DNA from: Pseudomonadota bacterium
Lineage (GTDB): Bacteria > Pseudomonadota > Gammaproteobacteria > Steroidobacterales > Steroidobacteraceae
Reading direction: 5' to 3'
Length of the DNA stretch: 64,000 nt
NCBI GenBank assembly: GCA_018241425.1
Contig: JAFEDU010000004.1
Span: 62,001 to 126,000, forward strand
The position numbers were made by a program, and so were the translations under genes. The notes below the pieces were generated by a model. It was not told where the DNA came from. It saw only the letters and a program-made list of their open reading frames with translations, and searched no databases. Positions 35,814-46,957 of this stretch are shown piece after piece (positions within the stretch are counted from its first letter, which is position 1; the number at the start of each line of letters is the position of its first letter).

Positions 35814-36530
35814 ATAGCCAGCGAATCACGGGCGCAGCGCCACAGCCGGGCGCGCAGCCCCTCCCCTCAGCGCCCGGCGGCGTCCGGCGCGCGCCGCCGT
35901 CCCACCCTCGGAAGCCTGATCCATTCGCTGCGGGCGAAGAATGGCTGGACGCTGAAGGAAATGAGCCGCCGCACGGGCATCCCCTTCTCCACGCTGTCGA
36001 AGGTCGAGCACGACCGCCTGACGCTCACCTACGACAAGCTGCTGCAGATCAGCGAGCGCCTGGGCATCGGGTTGTCCGAGCTCTTCGCCGATCCGCAGGC
36101 GGAGCGGCAGGCGCAGTCGGTCACGGCGCGCCGCAGCATCGGCACCGTGGAGAAGTCGGTGCGGGTGAACACCCGCAATTACGAATACTTCTATCTGTGC
36201 ACCGAGCTGCGCCGCAAGCGCTTCATACCGATACTCACCCGCATCCGCGCGCGCTCCGTGGACGAGTTCGGGCAGCTGGTGCGCCATTCCGGCGAGGAGT
36301 GGATCTACGTACTCGAGGGCCGTATCGAGGTCCACACCGAGTACTACGACACGGTCGTGCTCGAGCCCGGGCAGTCGGTGTACATCGACAGCGACATGGG
36401 TCATGCCTTCGTCGCGGCGGAAGGCTGCGAGGAGGCCGTCGTCATCGGCGTCTGCTCCAGCGGACACGACGACCACATGGACGAGATCATCAGCGCGCAC
36501 GCCGATGAGGCAGCCAACGGGGACGGGTGA
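35814..36530 (+). CDS. XRE-family regulator with cupin domain; apparent ATA start
   Basis: About 238 residues if translation starts at 35814. The helix-turn-helix (LGSLIHSLRAKNGWTLKEMSRRTGIPFSTLSKVEHDRLTLTYDKLLQI) begins well before the first ATG, 35961, which lies inside the domain and would remove helix 1. The open frame has no ATG, GTG or TTG upstream of that. ATA at 35814 follows GGGAGAG at ideal spacing and reads M-A-S-E-S. The C-terminal cupin contains SGEEWIYVLEGRIEVHTEYYDTVVLEPGQSVYIDSDMGHAFVA. It is probably a paralogue of the 27.7-kb regulator and the likely controller of the divergent dgcA. The ATA may be a genuine weak start, a mutation or a read error. Confidence 0.8.
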   Translation: MASESRAQRHSRARSPSPQRPAASGARRRPTLGSLIHSLRAKNGWTLKEMSRRTGIPFSTLSKVEHDRLTLTYDKLLQISERLGIGLSELFADPQAERQAQSVTARRSIGTVEKSVRVNTRNYEYFYLCTELRRKRFIPILTRIRARSVDEFGQLVRHSGEEWIYVLEGRIEVHTEYYDTVVLEPGQSVYIDSDMGHAFVAAEGCEEAVVIGVCSSGHDDHMDEIISAHADEAANGDG

Positions 36531-36706
36531 GGCATAGGGCGCCCGCAGGCGGTGCAATCAGCGATCAGCGGACGAGCACGCCTACAGCTGTGAGTCCGGA
36601 GACGTATCGGAGGACGCGCGGATCGTGCAGCTCCCCACCCCGTCCGTCATCCCCCAGGCGCGACGTCCCGACACCTTGTCCGTGCCGAGGCCAATGCGGA
36701 GGAAGG

Positions 36707-36782
36707 TGGTGGGTGCTGACGGGATCGAACCGCCGACATTCGCCTTGTAAGGGCGACGCTCTACCAGCTGAGCTAAGCACCC
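36707..36782 (-). tRNA. tRNA-Val (TAC)
   Basis: A 76-nt tRNA on the minus strand, with CCA encoded. The acceptor stem GGGTGCT pairs with AGCACCC. The D arm AGCTCAGCTGGTAGAGC, the anticodon loop CTTACAA (anticodon TAC at 36747-36749) and the T arm GGTTCGATCC are all standard. It lies just 14 bases from the 3' end of the acyltransferase gene on the same strand. The 176-bp gap on its other side shows nothing recognisable. Confidence 0.97.
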
Positions 36783-36796
36783 GTAACTGGGGGGCC

Positions 36797-38746
36797 CTAG
36801 TGCACCGTTGCCGGTTCCAGGGCCGCGGTGAATGCGCCTGAGAAGCGCGACAGTGCCTCACTCGAGACGTGATTACTGTCCGCAAACAGGGATCGTCCCG
36901 CCAACACATAATAGCACCGCCCATCCGGGCACTGGAGCAGGTCCGGCCGCACGAGGGTGACGTCCCCGCGATCCCCGAAGTGGCCAAGCGCCGCTCCGAA
37001 GCGGGCCATGAACTGCTGGCGCGGGATCGACTCCGCATGAGCCGCGGGCCGCCCAAACGCGATCTCCCGGGCCCGCACAGACGGCACATCCCAGCCCGGC
37101 TCGGCCAGGGGACCCACTAGGATCACGCGCCGCCCGGCCGACTTAAGACGGTCCACCAGGTCATCGAGTCCTGCGATCAGCGCCCGACCATCGCGGTTGT
37201 CCAGCGTGTTCCCCTGCGCATCGACCAGCGTGTCGTGGTCCCAGTTGAGGCCGAGGATCACGGTATCCGCGTGCGGCAGCCGCAGGACACTCCCAAGGTT
37301 CGCCGCCGCAGTGTCCATGCAGTCCCGGTCGATGTTGACGCTGACGCTCGGCAGGCAGCCGTTGGCCGGCACCAGGATCCCGGTACGCCCTTCGGCCTTC
37401 AGGATCGGCGCCACGACCGGCGCATACATCTGGGCATGGGAGTTGCCGAGCAGCACCACGCGTGCGTCCTCGGGCCGGCGCGTGGGCAGGTTCAGCGCAC
37501 ACGCGCGCGACCCGCCGAAGGCCATGTAATCCGAGACCGCACAGCGGAAGTTGGTGCCGACCGCCTCGTTCAGAGCGGCCGCGGCCGGCGGGAAGCGCCC
37601 CGGCAGGCCCCGAAGCGCGAGCAGCAGGAAAGCTGCGGCCGCCAGCACGAGGACACCGCCGCCCACGATCAACGCAACCCGGGGGAATCCTAGTGCGCGG
37701 TCACGGAATGGGCGTTCGACGTAGCGCCACGAGAGCGTCGCGCCCGCGAGCATCACCGTCAGCGCCATGAGGGTCTGCGCCACGGTAAAGGGCCCCACCA
37801 GGAAGTACTGGCCGAAGACGATTACCGGCCAGTGCCACAGGTAGAGCGAGTACGAGATCAGCCCCAGGAACACCAGGCCCGGCAGCGCCAGCACCCGGTT
37901 GGGCAGCGGTGTCCCGCGCTCCCCGCAGCTCACCAGCAGCATCGTCCCCACGACCACGGGCAGCGCCGGTGGTACGTATACGCTCTGCTCGAGCGGCCAC
38001 AGGATCCCGAGCACCAGCAGCCCCACGCCCACCCAGGACAACACCGCGGCGGTGCGGCCCCGCGGCGCGATGCCGGCCGGCGCAGTCGCGAGCAGCGCCC
38101 CGGCACCGAGTTCCCAGGCACGCGCGGGCAGCAGGAAGAAGGCCGGCAGCGTGGCACCGACCTTCTGCGCGAGGATGTTTACGCCCAGCGATGCGAGCGA
38201 CAGCACCGCGATGCCCAGGAAGATGCGCCGCGGCAGGAAGCGCGCGAGCAGCACCAGGATGAGCGGGAAGAAGATGTAGAACTGCTCCTCCACCCCGAGC
38301 GACCAGATGTGCAGCAGCGGCTTCTGCTCGGCGGCCGGCGAGAAGTAGTCGGTGTCGCGCCAGAAGTAGAAGTTGGCCCCGAATACCAGCGTTGCGAGCA
38401 GGCTGCGCGCGAACCCGATGAGGTCCCCGGGGAGCAGCACCGCGGCCGCGACGAAGGTGCAGGCCGCGAGCACGAGCAGGAGCGCCGGCATGATGCGGCG
38501 CACGCGGCGCTCGTAGAACCGCCGCAGCGAGAACTGCCGCGCCTGGGCCTCGCGGTAGATGATCGCCGTGATCAGGTAGCCCGAGAGCACGAAGAACATG
38601 TCCACCCCGAGGTAACCGCCGCGCAGGCCGCGACGCTCGAGGTGGAACAGCACGACGCAGCCGACGGCGATGGCCCGCAGGCCATCGACATCGGCGCGAT
38701 AGCGGATGACGTGCGAGTCAGCGCTGCCGCTGTTCTCGGTCGTGAT
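36797..38746 (-). CDS. Acyltransferase-3 / SGNH hydrolase fusion (OafA/YrhL type); apparent ATC start
   Basis: About 649 residues. The N-terminal acyltransferase-3 membrane domain (to about 370) begins YRADVDGLRAIAVGCVVLFH and contains GGYLGVDMFFVLSGYLIT, RRVRRIMPALL, LLHIWSLGVEEQFY and SYSLYLWHWPVI. The C-terminal extracytoplasmic SGNH domain has VVLLGNSHAQMY. Such proteins O-acetylate LPS, capsule or peptidoglycan-linked sugars. The first usual start (GTG 38653) would cut off the first helix. ATC at 38746, 18 bases after the lon stop and about seven bases after GGGAA, restores it (M-T-T-E-N-S..). No ATG, GTG or TTG exists between. Confidence 0.85.
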   Translation of the reverse strand: MTTENSGSADSHVIRYRADVDGLRAIAVGCVVLFHLERRGLRGGYLGVDMFFVLSGYLITAIIYREAQARQFSLRRFYERRVRRIMPALLLVLAACTFVAAAVLLPGDLIGFARSLLATLVFGANFYFWRDTDYFSPAAEQKPLLHIWSLGVEEQFYIFFPLILVLLARFLPRRIFLGIAVLSLASLGVNILAQKVGATLPAFFLLPARAWELGAGALLATAPAGIAPRGRTAAVLSWVGVGLLVLGILWPLEQSVYVPPALPVVVGTMLLVSCGERGTPLPNRVLALPGLVFLGLISYSLYLWHWPVIVFGQYFLVGPFTVAQTLMALTVMLAGATLSWRYVERPFRDRALGFPRVALIVGGGVLVLAAAAFLLLALRGLPGRFPPAAAALNEAVGTNFRCAVSDYMAFGGSRACALNLPTRRPEDARVVLLGNSHAQMYAPVVAPILKAEGRTGILVPANGCLPSVSVNIDRDCMDTAAANLGSVLRLPHADTVILGLNWDHDTLVDAQGNTLDNRDGRALIAGLDDLVDRLKSAGRRVILVGPLAEPGWDVPSVRAREIAFGRPAAHAESIPRQQFMARFGAALGHFGDRGDVTLVRPDLLQCPDGRCYYVLAGRSLFADSNHVSSEALSRFSGAFTAALEPATVH

Positions 38747-38764
38747 AGCGGAGGTTCCCGCGCG

Positions 38765-41239
<2,475 letters not shown>

Positions 41240-41323
41240 GGTCAAGCCCTCGATGGACCCACGGAAAAACGGCCACGGAGTCTGTCAGTCCGCGGCCGCG
41301 TGCTTATGTCAGTAGTGTAGCGG

Positions 41324-41352
41324 AATTGAGGCCGGTCCCTTGAGTTTACAAG
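41324..41352 (-). promoter_or_regulatory. Candidate heat-shock (sigma-32) promoter of lon
   Basis: On the minus strand, CTTGTAA (41352-41346) matches six of seven bases of the sigma-32 -35 consensus CTTGAAA. After 14 bases, CCTCAATT (41331-41324) resembles the -10 CCCCATNT. The lon start is about 85 bases downstream. lon is a classic RpoH target, which supports the call. Confidence 0.5.
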
Positions 41353-41407
41353 GGTGACGGATCTCTCAGGCGGGGCGTTCCGCGCAACCGACGGCGCGGC
41401 AGTCGCC

Positions 41408-42709
<1,302 letters not shown>

Positions 42710-42765
42710 CGAGGTCCCTCATTGGCTCCGACCCGGCGCGGGCGGCAAAAGCACCGGTGCAGTTT

Positions 42766-42795
42766 CTTATAGCACGGGGTCCGCCACTGGTGCAA
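42766..42795 (-). promoter_or_regulatory. Candidate sigma-70 promoter of clpX
   Basis: On the minus strand, TTGCAC (42795-42790), an 18-base spacer and TATAAG (42771-42766) are present in the clpP-clpX gap, with the clpX start about 60 bases downstream. The match is moderate. A G/C-rich inverted segment (GGGCGCCCAAGGGC) upstream may slow read-through from clpP. Confidence 0.4.
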
Positions 42796-42886
42796 AGCAC
42801 CCCCAAGCCCTTGGGCGCCCGGGTTTTATGACGCGGTTCACTCCTTTGACAGATGCTGGCGCCGGGGCCGGATTTCAAGGGTCGCT

Positions 42887-43513
42887 TCAGCCCTTCGGGA
42901 CCGGCACGGCCGGGGCGCCGCGCTTCTCGAGCACGCTGTCCACCAGCCCGTACTTCACCGCCTCGTTGCAGTCCATGAAGCGGTCGCGGTCGGTGTCCTG
43001 CTTGATGCGGTCGACGCTCTGCCCGGTGTGCTTGGCGAGGATTTTGTTCAACCGGTCGCGGGTGTCCAGCATCTCGCGGGCGTGGATTTCCATGTCCGCC
43101 GCCTGTCCCTGGAAGCCCCCCAGGGGCTGGTGGATCATCACCCGGGCATGCGGCAGGCAGTAGCGCTTCCCGGCAGCGCCGGCGGCCAGCAGCACCGCGC
43201 CCATGCTGGCGGCCTGTCCGACGCAGATGGTGCTGACGTCGGGCTTGATGAACTGCATGGTGTCGTAGATCGCAAGGCCCGAGCTCACCACCCCACCGGG
43301 GGAGTTGATGTAGAGCGCGATGTCCTTGTCCGGATTCTCGGACTCCAGGAACAGCATCTGCGCGACCACGATGTTCGCCATGTAGTCGTCGATGCCTCCG
43401 ACGATGAAGATCAGCCGGTCCTTGAGCAGGCGCGAGTAGATGTCGTAGGCACGCTCGCCGCGGGCGGTCTGCTCGACCACCATCGGGACCAGGTTCAGGT
43501 TGCGTTCGTTCAT
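42887..43513 (-). CDS. clpP: ATP-dependent Clp protease proteolytic subunit ClpP
   Basis: A 208-residue serine peptidase of normal length. The catalytic triad is visible: Ser103 ([11 protein letters not shown]), His128 ([10 protein letters not shown]) and Asp177 (DTDRDRFM). The N-terminal [26 protein letters not shown] is highly conserved. It forms the barrel that works with ClpX. Its ATG overlaps the tig stop (ATGA), so tig and clpP are translationally coupled. Confidence 0.97.
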   Translation of the reverse strand: MNERNLNLVPMVVEQTARGERAYDIYSRLLKDRLIFIVGGIDDYMANIVVAQMLFLESENPDKDIALYINSPGGVVSSGLAIYDTMQFIKPDVSTICVGQAASMGAVLLAAGAAGKRYCLPHARVMIHQPLGGFQGQAADMEIHAREMLDTRDRLNKILAKHTGQSVDRIKQDTDRDRFMDCNEAVKYGLVDSVLEKRGAPAVPVPKG

Positions 43514-44904
43514 GGGCCGCTCACCTCTTGCTGCTGTTCCCCGTCCGCGGGCGGGGCATGATGTTCGTGATCGTGGTCATGATCATGCTCGTGATCATGA
43601 TCGTGTTGGGCCTCACCGAAGCCGGTGAGTTCCTTGAATGAGTAAGGCTTCTCGGTCACCTGGGCCTGGCCGGCCACCCAGTCGATGACCTGCTCTTCCA
43701 GGGCCGCCGATTCCAGCTGCCGCATGGCGTCCTGGTTCTGCAGGTACGCGCGCCGGGCCTGCTCGGGGTCCGGGTAGCTCTCGACGAGCTCGGCGAGCCG
43801 CGCGCGCACGCGCTCGCGGTCGACCTGGAGGTTCTGGCTCTGCACGATCTGCGAGATGACGAGCCCGAGCGCGGCGCGTCGCTTGGCCGGCTCCTCGAAG
43901 CGTTCCGGCGGTGGCAGCGCCCGCGCATCGCGGATGCCCAGGCGCCGCGCGGCATCCACCTGCAGCTGCTGCACCTGTTCATCCACCAGTGCCCGGGGGA
44001 TCTCGATCGGGTTGGTGCGATAGAGCCCCTCGAGCACCTGGGCCCGGATGCGGTTGCGCACGACGCCCGACAGTTCGCGCTCCATGCTGCGGCGCACCTC
44101 GGCGCGCATTTCCTCAAGCCCACCCTGCTCGACACCGTAGGCGCGGAAGAAGTCCGCGTCCACTGCCGGAAGGGAGCGTTCCTCCACCGCCTTAATGGTC
44201 AGGTGCAGGTCGGCCGTCTGGCCGGCGAGGCGCTTGTTCGGGTGCTGCTCGGGGAAGGTGGCGGTGATGTCCCGCGCCTCGCCGGCACGGGCACCGGCGA
44301 GCCCCGCCTCGAGCTCGGGCATCGCCTGGCCGGCGCCGAGCACCAGCGCCACGTCCTTCAGGTCGCCGTCCTCGATCAGCTTGCCGCCGATGCGTGCCTG
44401 GTAGTCGAACACCACGCGGTCGCCGTTCTGCGCGACGCGCTCGACGGCCGTGAAGACCGGGCGCTGGGCGCGCATGTTCTCGATCATGCCGTCGACGTCA
44501 GCCTCGGTGACCTCGGCGACCGGCTTCTCCAGCGTGATGGCCGCCGGCGATGCCACCTGGATCTCCGGCAGCACCTCGAAGTGGGCCGCGTACTTGAGGT
44601 CCTGCTCCGGACCGAGCTCGATGGGCTCGATGCGGGGACCCCCGGCCGGGCGCAGCTTCTGCTCGTTGACTGCGCGGGCGAAGGAGCTGCGCATGAGGTC
44701 GCTCAACACCTCGGCCCGCACCTGGTCGCCGAACTGCTTGGTGATGACCGCGAGCGGCGCCTTGCCGGGGCGGAACCCCTTCAGGCGCGCGGTGCGCGAC
44801 AGCTGCTTCAGCCGCTGCTGCACTTCGTGCGCGACTTCCTTCTGGGGAACCGCGACTTCCAGGCGCCGCGTCAGGCCGCCCGTATCCGATACAGAGACTT
44901 CCAT
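43510..44904 (-). CDS. tig: Trigger factor with His-rich C-terminal tail
   Basis: A 464-residue ribosome-associated chaperone. The N-terminal domain has the ribosome-docking loop GFRPGKAP (about 43-50). The FKBP-type isomerase domain follows at about 155-245, and the helical C-terminal arms after it. The last 30 residues are unusual: residues 434-449 (DNA 43558-43605) alternate His with Asp/Glu, giving nine His in sixteen. Such tails can bind Ni, Zn or Cu. The ATG at 44904 follows GAGGATTG; the longer open frame upstream is non-coding. The order tRNA-Leu, tig, clpP, clpX, lon is standard. Confidence 0.95.
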   Translation of the reverse strand: MEVSVSDTGGLTRRLEVAVPQKEVAHEVQQRLKQLSRTARLKGFRPGKAPLAVITKQFGDQVRAEVLSDLMRSSFARAVNEQKLRPAGGPRIEPIELGPEQDLKYAAHFEVLPEIQVASPAAITLEKPVAEVTEADVDGMIENMRAQRPVFTAVERVAQNGDRVVFDYQARIGGKLIEDGDLKDVALVLGAGQAMPELEAGLAGARAGEARDITATFPEQHPNKRLAGQTADLHLTIKAVEERSLPAVDADFFRAYGVEQGGLEEMRAEVRRSMERELSGVVRNRIRAQVLEGLYRTNPIEIPRALVDEQVQQLQVDAARRLGIRDARALPPPERFEEPAKRRAALGLVISQIVQSQNLQVDRERVRARLAELVESYPDPEQARRAYLQNQDAMRQLESAALEEQVIDWVAGQAQVTEKPYSFKELTGFGEAQHDHDHEHDHDHDHEHHAPPADGEQQQEVSGP

Positions 44905-44995
44905 CAATTCAATCCTCGGCGGCCCGTGCCGGGACCCCTGACCCGGTGAGCCACACGCCAGCAACCCTTCCCACGAAGAAGACTTTAAGGAGAAC

Positions 44996-45080
44996 TGGTG
45001 CGAAAGGAGAGACTCGAACTCTCACGGGTTTCCCCACTGGGTCCTAAGCCCAGCGCGTCTACCAGTTCCGCCACTTTCGC
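44996..45080 (-). tRNA. tRNA-Leu (TAG)
   Basis: An 85-nt type II tRNA with a long variable arm and encoded CCA. The acceptor stem GCGAAAG pairs with CTTTCGC. The anticodon loop is CTTAGGA (anticodon TAG at 45044-45046). The variable arm is TGGGGAAACCCG and the T arm GAGTTCGAGTCTC. It is upstream of tig on the same strand and may share its transcript. Confidence 0.97.
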
Positions 45081-45243
45081 CCGTGCCGCGAGCCCTGCCG
45101 CTATCCGGTCAGTGCCCCACACCAGTCGGCCGTGCGTTTGGGGTGCGAGGAATTATAGCCGATACGCCACACCGGGCCGGACCCGCCGCGCGCCTCCCCA
45201 CCCGGCCCCCGGCCCGGCGCCCCTCTGGATGAGTGAACTCCAC

Positions 45244-45272
45244 TTAACCCTTAAAAATCATTGTTTTATGAT
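45244..45272 (+). promoter_or_regulatory. Candidate promoter of the radical SAM cluster
   Basis: TTAACC (45244-45249), a 17-base spacer and TATGAT (45267-45272) lie in a short AT-rich island in otherwise very GC-rich DNA. The predicted start of transcription is near 45279, which leaves a leader of about 210 bases before the first radical SAM gene. The -35 matches four of six bases and the -10 five of six. Confidence 0.55.
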
Positions 45273-45278
45273 ATCCCG

Positions 45279-45488
45279 GGTCGGGGAAGCGGGAGATTCG
45301 TGCAAACTCGCCCGGCGGGGGTGAACCGAAGCTGCCGGCCCGATCGACATACCCATAAGTCGTCGGCGCCACTCTTAAGCACGAAGGGCCACCGGCCTAA
45401 AGGGCCGGAGGCTTGGGATTGGTGGAGACAATCTGTTACGGTCGGCCGCTTCGACGCCGTGCCGCCTGGACTACAGAGTAAAGAAAGA
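45279..45488 (+). ncRNA. Structured 5' leader, candidate riboswitch-like element
   Basis: The 408-bp gap 45081-45488 carries a promoter and then this leader. A closing stem pairs TTCGTGC (45297-45303) with GCACGAA (45379-45385). Inside lies a long hairpin, GGC-CCGA-T-CGAC (45337-45348) with GTCG-TCGG-C-GCC (45359-45370), loop ATACCCATAA. A C/G-rich small stem sits at 45311-45319. A second hairpin, CCGGCC-TAAAG-GGCCGG (45392-45408), follows outside. GCAAAC directly after the first strand and GAAGC after the small stem recall the c-di-GMP-I riboswitch, but the GNRA loop and core consensus are not met. I therefore call it only a structured leader. Confidence 0.4.
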
Positions 45489-46937
45489 ATGCGTTCCATC
45501 CTGGTAGGGCACTCTTATTTCCTGCGCCTGGATCCGAAGCAGCTCGAGCGTGCCAAGCCCTATCCGCCGCTCGCGACGCTGCAGGTGGCGGCGGCGCTGC
45601 GCGAGAGCGGCCACCAGGTGAGCCTCTTCGATGCGATGCTGGCCACCGGCGTCGACGAATTCGAGGCGAGGCTGGCCGAGCACCGCCCGGAAGTGGTCGT
45701 CCTGTACGAGGACAACTACAACTTCCTCACCAAGATGTGCCTGGCGGCCATGCGCGAGGCGGCCTGCCGCATGATCCGCGCCGCGGCGCAGGCCGGCTCA
45801 CGCGTGATCGTCGCCGGATCGGACGTGACCGATGCGCCTCAGCCCTACCTCGCCGCCGGTGCGCAGGTTGCGCTCGTGGGCGAAGGCCTCGCTACCCTCG
45901 CCGCGCTGATCCGCCGCCTCGATGCCGACTTTGCGCAGCCCGTGGCCAAGCTCGTGGCGGGGCTTCCCGGCCTGGTCCACACCGACGCGGCGGCGGGCGC
46001 GACCACCGCCCCGCAGGCATCGGCCGAGATCGTCGTGCAGCCGGAGCTGCCGGCCTGGGACCTCATCGACATCGACCGCTATCGCAACGTCTGGCTCGAA
46101 GCTCACGGCTACTTCAGCCTCAACATGGCCGCCTCCCGCGGCTGCTCGTTCCGGTGCAACTGGTGTGCCAAGCCGATCTGGGGCAACCAGTACGCGCAGC
46201 GCAGCGCCGAGTCGGTGGCCGCGGAGTTCACCTACCTCAAGCAGCGCTTCAACCCGGACCACATCTGGTTCGCCGACGACATCTTCGGGTTCAAGCCCGC
46301 CTGGGTACAGCGTTTCGCGCGTGCCGTGCACGAAGCCGGCGCCCACGTGCCTTTCACGATCCAGATCCGGGCCGACATCACGAGCGAGGCCATGGCGCGC
46401 GCGCTGCGCGAGGCCGGCTGCGCCGAGGCGTGGATCGGCGCCGAGAGCGGCAGCCAGCGGATCCTGGACGCCATGAACAAGGGCACCACGGTCGAGCAGA
46501 TCAAGCAGGCACGCCGGCAGCTGCGCGACTGCGGCATCCGCGTCGGCTTCTTCATCCAGCTCGGTTACCTCGATGAGCAGCTCGAGGACATCCTCGCCAC
46601 GCGCGAACTGCTCGAGTCGGCGCGCCCGGACGACGTGGGCGTGAGCGTCTCCTACCCGCTGCCGGGCACGGGGTTCTTCGAGCAGGTGAAGGGCCGCTTC
46701 CTGAACGGCAAGACGCACTGGAAGGACAGCGGCGACCTCGCGATGATGTTCCGCGGCACCTACAGTTCGGACTTCTACCGCGCCATCCGCGACCTGCTGC
46801 ACGACCAGATCACCGTTGCCCAGCTCGACAATGCCCGGCACCGCGGCCGCTACCAGCGCGAGCAGCAGCGCCTCGCGCAGCGCTGGGCGGCGCTCGAGTC
46901 GAGCGAGAGCAGCTTCCGCGTCGCCCAGGCGCGCTAG
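45489..46937 (+). CDS. Radical SAM protein with N-terminal cobalamin-binding-type domain (1)
   Basis: A 482-residue enzyme. The N-terminal Rossmann-like B12-binding-type domain (about 1-150) has KPYPPLATLQVAAALRESGHQVSLFDA and GEGLATLAALI but lacks the DxHxxG cobalamin-His ligand, as is usual in this radical SAM class. The [4Fe-4S] site is Cys219, Cys223 and Cys226 (SRGCSFRCNWC), followed by IWFADDIFGF and IGAESGSQRILDAMNKGTT. Such proteins methylate or rearrange unactivated carbons. It heads a two-gene plus-strand unit with a paralogue 20 bases downstream and is preceded by the structured leader. The substrate is unknown. Confidence 0.87.
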   Translation: MRSILVGHSYFLRLDPKQLERAKPYPPLATLQVAAALRESGHQVSLFDAMLATGVDEFEARLAEHRPEVVVLYEDNYNFLTKMCLAAMREAACRMIRAAAQAGSRVIVAGSDVTDAPQPYLAAGAQVALVGEGLATLAALIRRLDADFAQPVAKLVAGLPGLVHTDAAAGATTAPQASAEIVVQPELPAWDLIDIDRYRNVWLEAHGYFSLNMAASRGCSFRCNWCAKPIWGNQYAQRSAESVAAEFTYLKQRFNPDHIWFADDIFGFKPAWVQRFARAVHEAGAHVPFTIQIRADITSEAMARALREAGCAEAWIGAESGSQRILDAMNKGTTVEQIKQARRQLRDCGIRVGFFIQLGYLDEQLEDILATRELLESARPDDVGVSVSYPLPGTGFFEQVKGRFLNGKTHWKDSGDLAMMFRGTYSSDFYRAIRDLLHDQITVAQLDNARHRGRYQREQQRLAQRWAALESSESSFRVAQAR

Positions 46938-46957
46938 CCTTTCGCCCGCAAGCCCCG

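Noticed and set aside
45279..45400. Calling the 45.3-kb leader a c-di-GMP-I riboswitch
   Set aside because: GCAAAC and the three-stem order are suggestive, but the GNRA tetraloop, the ACGCAAAGCC core and the 3' consensus are missing. It is kept only as a structured leader candidate.
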